Below, in pieces: positions 4,639 through 5,873 of a DNA stretch of 5,873 nt. Under the pieces are notes generated by a model that searched no databases, was not told the origin of the DNA, and was given only the letters and a program-made list of their open reading frames with translations. The DNA comes from Capsulimonas sp. (GTDB lineage Bacteria > Armatimonadota > Armatimonadia > Armatimonadales > Capsulimonadaceae), in contig JAOQAA010000467.1 of the NCBI GenBank assembly GCA_025963815.1, forward strand, positions 1-5,873, written 5' to 3'. The translations under genes and the position numbers were made by a program. Every line of letters begins with the position of its first letter. Position 1 is the stretch's first letter.

Positions 4639-5873
4639 ATGAAGGTAAAGAAACTGATGCGAGCTCGGATGATTTCATTATTCGGAGTGTGGGCGGCGAT
4701 CGCCATTCATACCGGCGTCGGCTGCGCGGCGTCTTCTGCTGGCGATTTGAAAATTCGTCTGGGTGACGCCGGGCTCGCATCGCTTCAATATCACGGCGAG
4801 GATCTTCTGTCCGACGGCGCGCTCGGCGTGCAGCATGTCACACTCACCGGCGCCGGCGGACAGATCTCGGACGGCGACCTCAAAATCATTGCCGCCATGG
4901 TGGACGCGCAAAGCCATAAGGTTAAGCGAACATACTCGTGGGGCGCGGTGAGCTGCGTTTACGCCGTTCAAGGAGATCGCTTGAACCTGAGGATCGGCGT
5001 ACAGAACACGTCCGACTCGACACTCAGCAGCATTGCGATCCAGCCGCTGGAGCTGAAATTCCCGCAGGCGCCGCAAGGCTGGGTTCCGAACTACGTCTAT
5101 CTGGGGGCGAACCAGGGCGCCCCAACGGTCGAATACGCCAATTATGGATCGGGAGCGCTCGCGGTCTGCAATGATGATGTCGTGCGTCCTCTCGTGGTCG
5201 GATTTCCAGGGCGCGAGAGCTTGACGGTTCGGCCTCTGCTGATCGCCACTTCCAGCGCCGGACAGATGTCGTCCCGGCTCGATCCTTACCTCAAGCGGCC
5301 CGTTGCGCCTCACAGCTACGATACATATAGCATCTCCGTGCGTTTCGGTTCTGCTTCCGTGACCGATGCTGGACTGGCCTCTGACCTCCTGAAGAAATTT
5401 GCAGCGAAATATCCGCCGACACTGCGCTGGAAGGACCGTCGATCAATTGGGACGCTGCATCTTTCCACCAGCGAGCCTGACCATCATTCCGCCACCAACC
5501 CGCGCGGCTGGTTTCTGGACCCCGCGATGGATGTCAAGACGCCCGCTGGGAAAGAAGCGCTGCGCAAGCGGCTGCTGGAGTACGCTGACAACAGCATCAA
5601 AGTCCTGAAGAAGATGAACGCGCAGGGGATGATTACCTGGGATATTGAAGGCCAGGAGTACCCCCACGCGACCAGCTATATTGGCGACCCGCGCATCGTC
5701 AAGGAGATAGCTCCGGAGATGGACGCCATGGCCGATGCATACTTCAAAAGATTTCACGACGCGGGACTGCGCACCGGTGTCTGTGTCCGCCCGCAGCAGC
5801 TCAGCCACACGCCGGCGAAGACAGAGCAGCAGGATGTGACAGGGACCGACAAGATTGTTGCTCTGCTTTACGA
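4639..5873 (+). CDS. Secreted putative TIM-barrel glycosidase-like protein, N-terminal part
   Basis: The frame is open from the ATG at 4639 to the window end, 411 codons, so the gene is cut by the edge. The first about 34 residues look like a Sec signal: basic KVKKLMRAR, a hydrophobic stretch around ISLFGVWAAIAI, then small residues (GCAASSAG). Residues from about 36 to 250 look like a beta-rich domain. From about 270 a barrel-like domain begins: IGTLHLSTS, HHSATNPRGWFLDP, then ITWDIEGQEYPHATSYIGDP (Asp335, Glu337), APEMDAMADAYFKRF, and GLRTGVCVRPQQ. Strand-end acidic residues in WDIEGQE resemble glycosidase active sites, but I cannot assign a GH family and the catalytic role is an inference. 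The start is uncertain: there is no clear ribosome binding site before 4639, while the ATG at 4657 has AAGG 11 nt upstream and keeps the signal. It lies 11 nt after prepilin copy 2, suggesting co-transcription and a role at the cell exterior, probably on polysaccharide. Confidence 0.8.
   Translation, partial: MKVKKLMRARMISLFGVWAAIAIHTGVGCAASSAGDLKIRLGDAGLASLQYHGEDLLSDGALGVQHVTLTGAGGQISDGDLKIIAAMVDAQSHKVKRTYSWGAVSCVYAVQGDRLNLRIGVQNTSDSTLSSIAIQPLELKFPQAPQGWVPNYVYLGANQGAPTVEYANYGSGALAVCNDDVVRPLVVGFPGRESLTVRPLLIATSSAGQMSSRLDPYLKRPVAPHSYDTYSISVRFGSASVTDAGLASDLLKKFAAKYPPTLRWKDRRSIGTLHLSTSEPDHHSATNPRGWFLDPAMDVKTPAGKEALRKRLLEYADNSIKVLKKMNAQGMITWDIEGQEYPHATSYIGDPRIVKEIAPEMDAMADAYFKRFHDAGLRTGVCVRPQQLSHTPAKTEQQDVTGTDKIVALLY

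Noticed and set aside
4711..4728. Lipoprotein signal (lipobox) at Cys29 of the secreted protein
   Set aside because: The residues before the Cys are G-V-G, without the usual Leu/Val/Ile at -3, so a plain Sec signal is the safer reading.
4678..5313. 211-codon open frame on the - strand
   Set aside because: It is antisense to the secreted glycosidase-like gene, is rich in Arg/Ala as shadows are, and has no recognisable motif.
4763..5608. Short + strand open frames at 4763-4951, 4938-5174 and 5399-5608
   Set aside because: They lie in other frames of the long reading frame from 4639, which has a signal peptide and conserved-looking motifs.
1..5873. CRISPR arrays, insertion sequences, tRNA or rRNA genes
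   Set aside because: No regular repeat-spacer series, transposase-like frame, terminal inverted repeats or structural RNA sequence was recognised on reading both strands.

Overview
The window looks like a chromosomal segment of an Armatimonadota-type bacterium, possibly close to Capsulimonas. The evidence is two paralogous DUF1559-type prepilin proteins with the [12 protein letters not shown] junction after the N-methylation helix, next to a GntR/LacI hybrid regulator and carbohydrate-active enzymes. The sequence is GC-rich, and every supported gene is on the + strand. The taxonomic call is an inference from protein style, not from a marker gene.

Layout. Positions 1-258 hold the C-terminal end of a phytanoyl-CoA dioxygenase-like (PhyH) oxygenase. 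It is followed after 50 nt by a complete GH172 (DUF2961) glycosidase-type gene (309-1391). Next, a textbook sigma70 promoter (1440-1468) and a leader with direct repeats precede a GntR-HTH/LacI-sensor regulator (1546-2625). The first DUF1559 prepilin-like gene follows (2713-3543) and ends in a strong nested intrinsic terminator with a second hairpin behind it. A second promoter (3668-3696) is a near copy of the regulator's promoter, including a 20-nt identical stretch after the -10 box. It drives the second prepilin-like gene (3821-4627). Only 11 nt later comes a long secreted protein (4639 to beyond the window end) with an N-terminal beta-type region and a putative TIM-barrel glycosidase-like domain.

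How the genes may work together. A sugar-sensing regulator, two surface or secreted pilin-like proteins and two carbohydrate-active proteins suggest a glycan-responsive locus. The most notable signal is the shared promoter/leader element before the regulator and before the pilin-glycosidase operon, which suggests that one factor controls both. That factor may be the regulator encoded here, but this is not shown. The stretches without genes are 1392-1545 (promoter and repeats), 2626-2712 (ribosome binding site, no convincing promoter or terminator) and 3544-3820 (terminators, promoter, leader).
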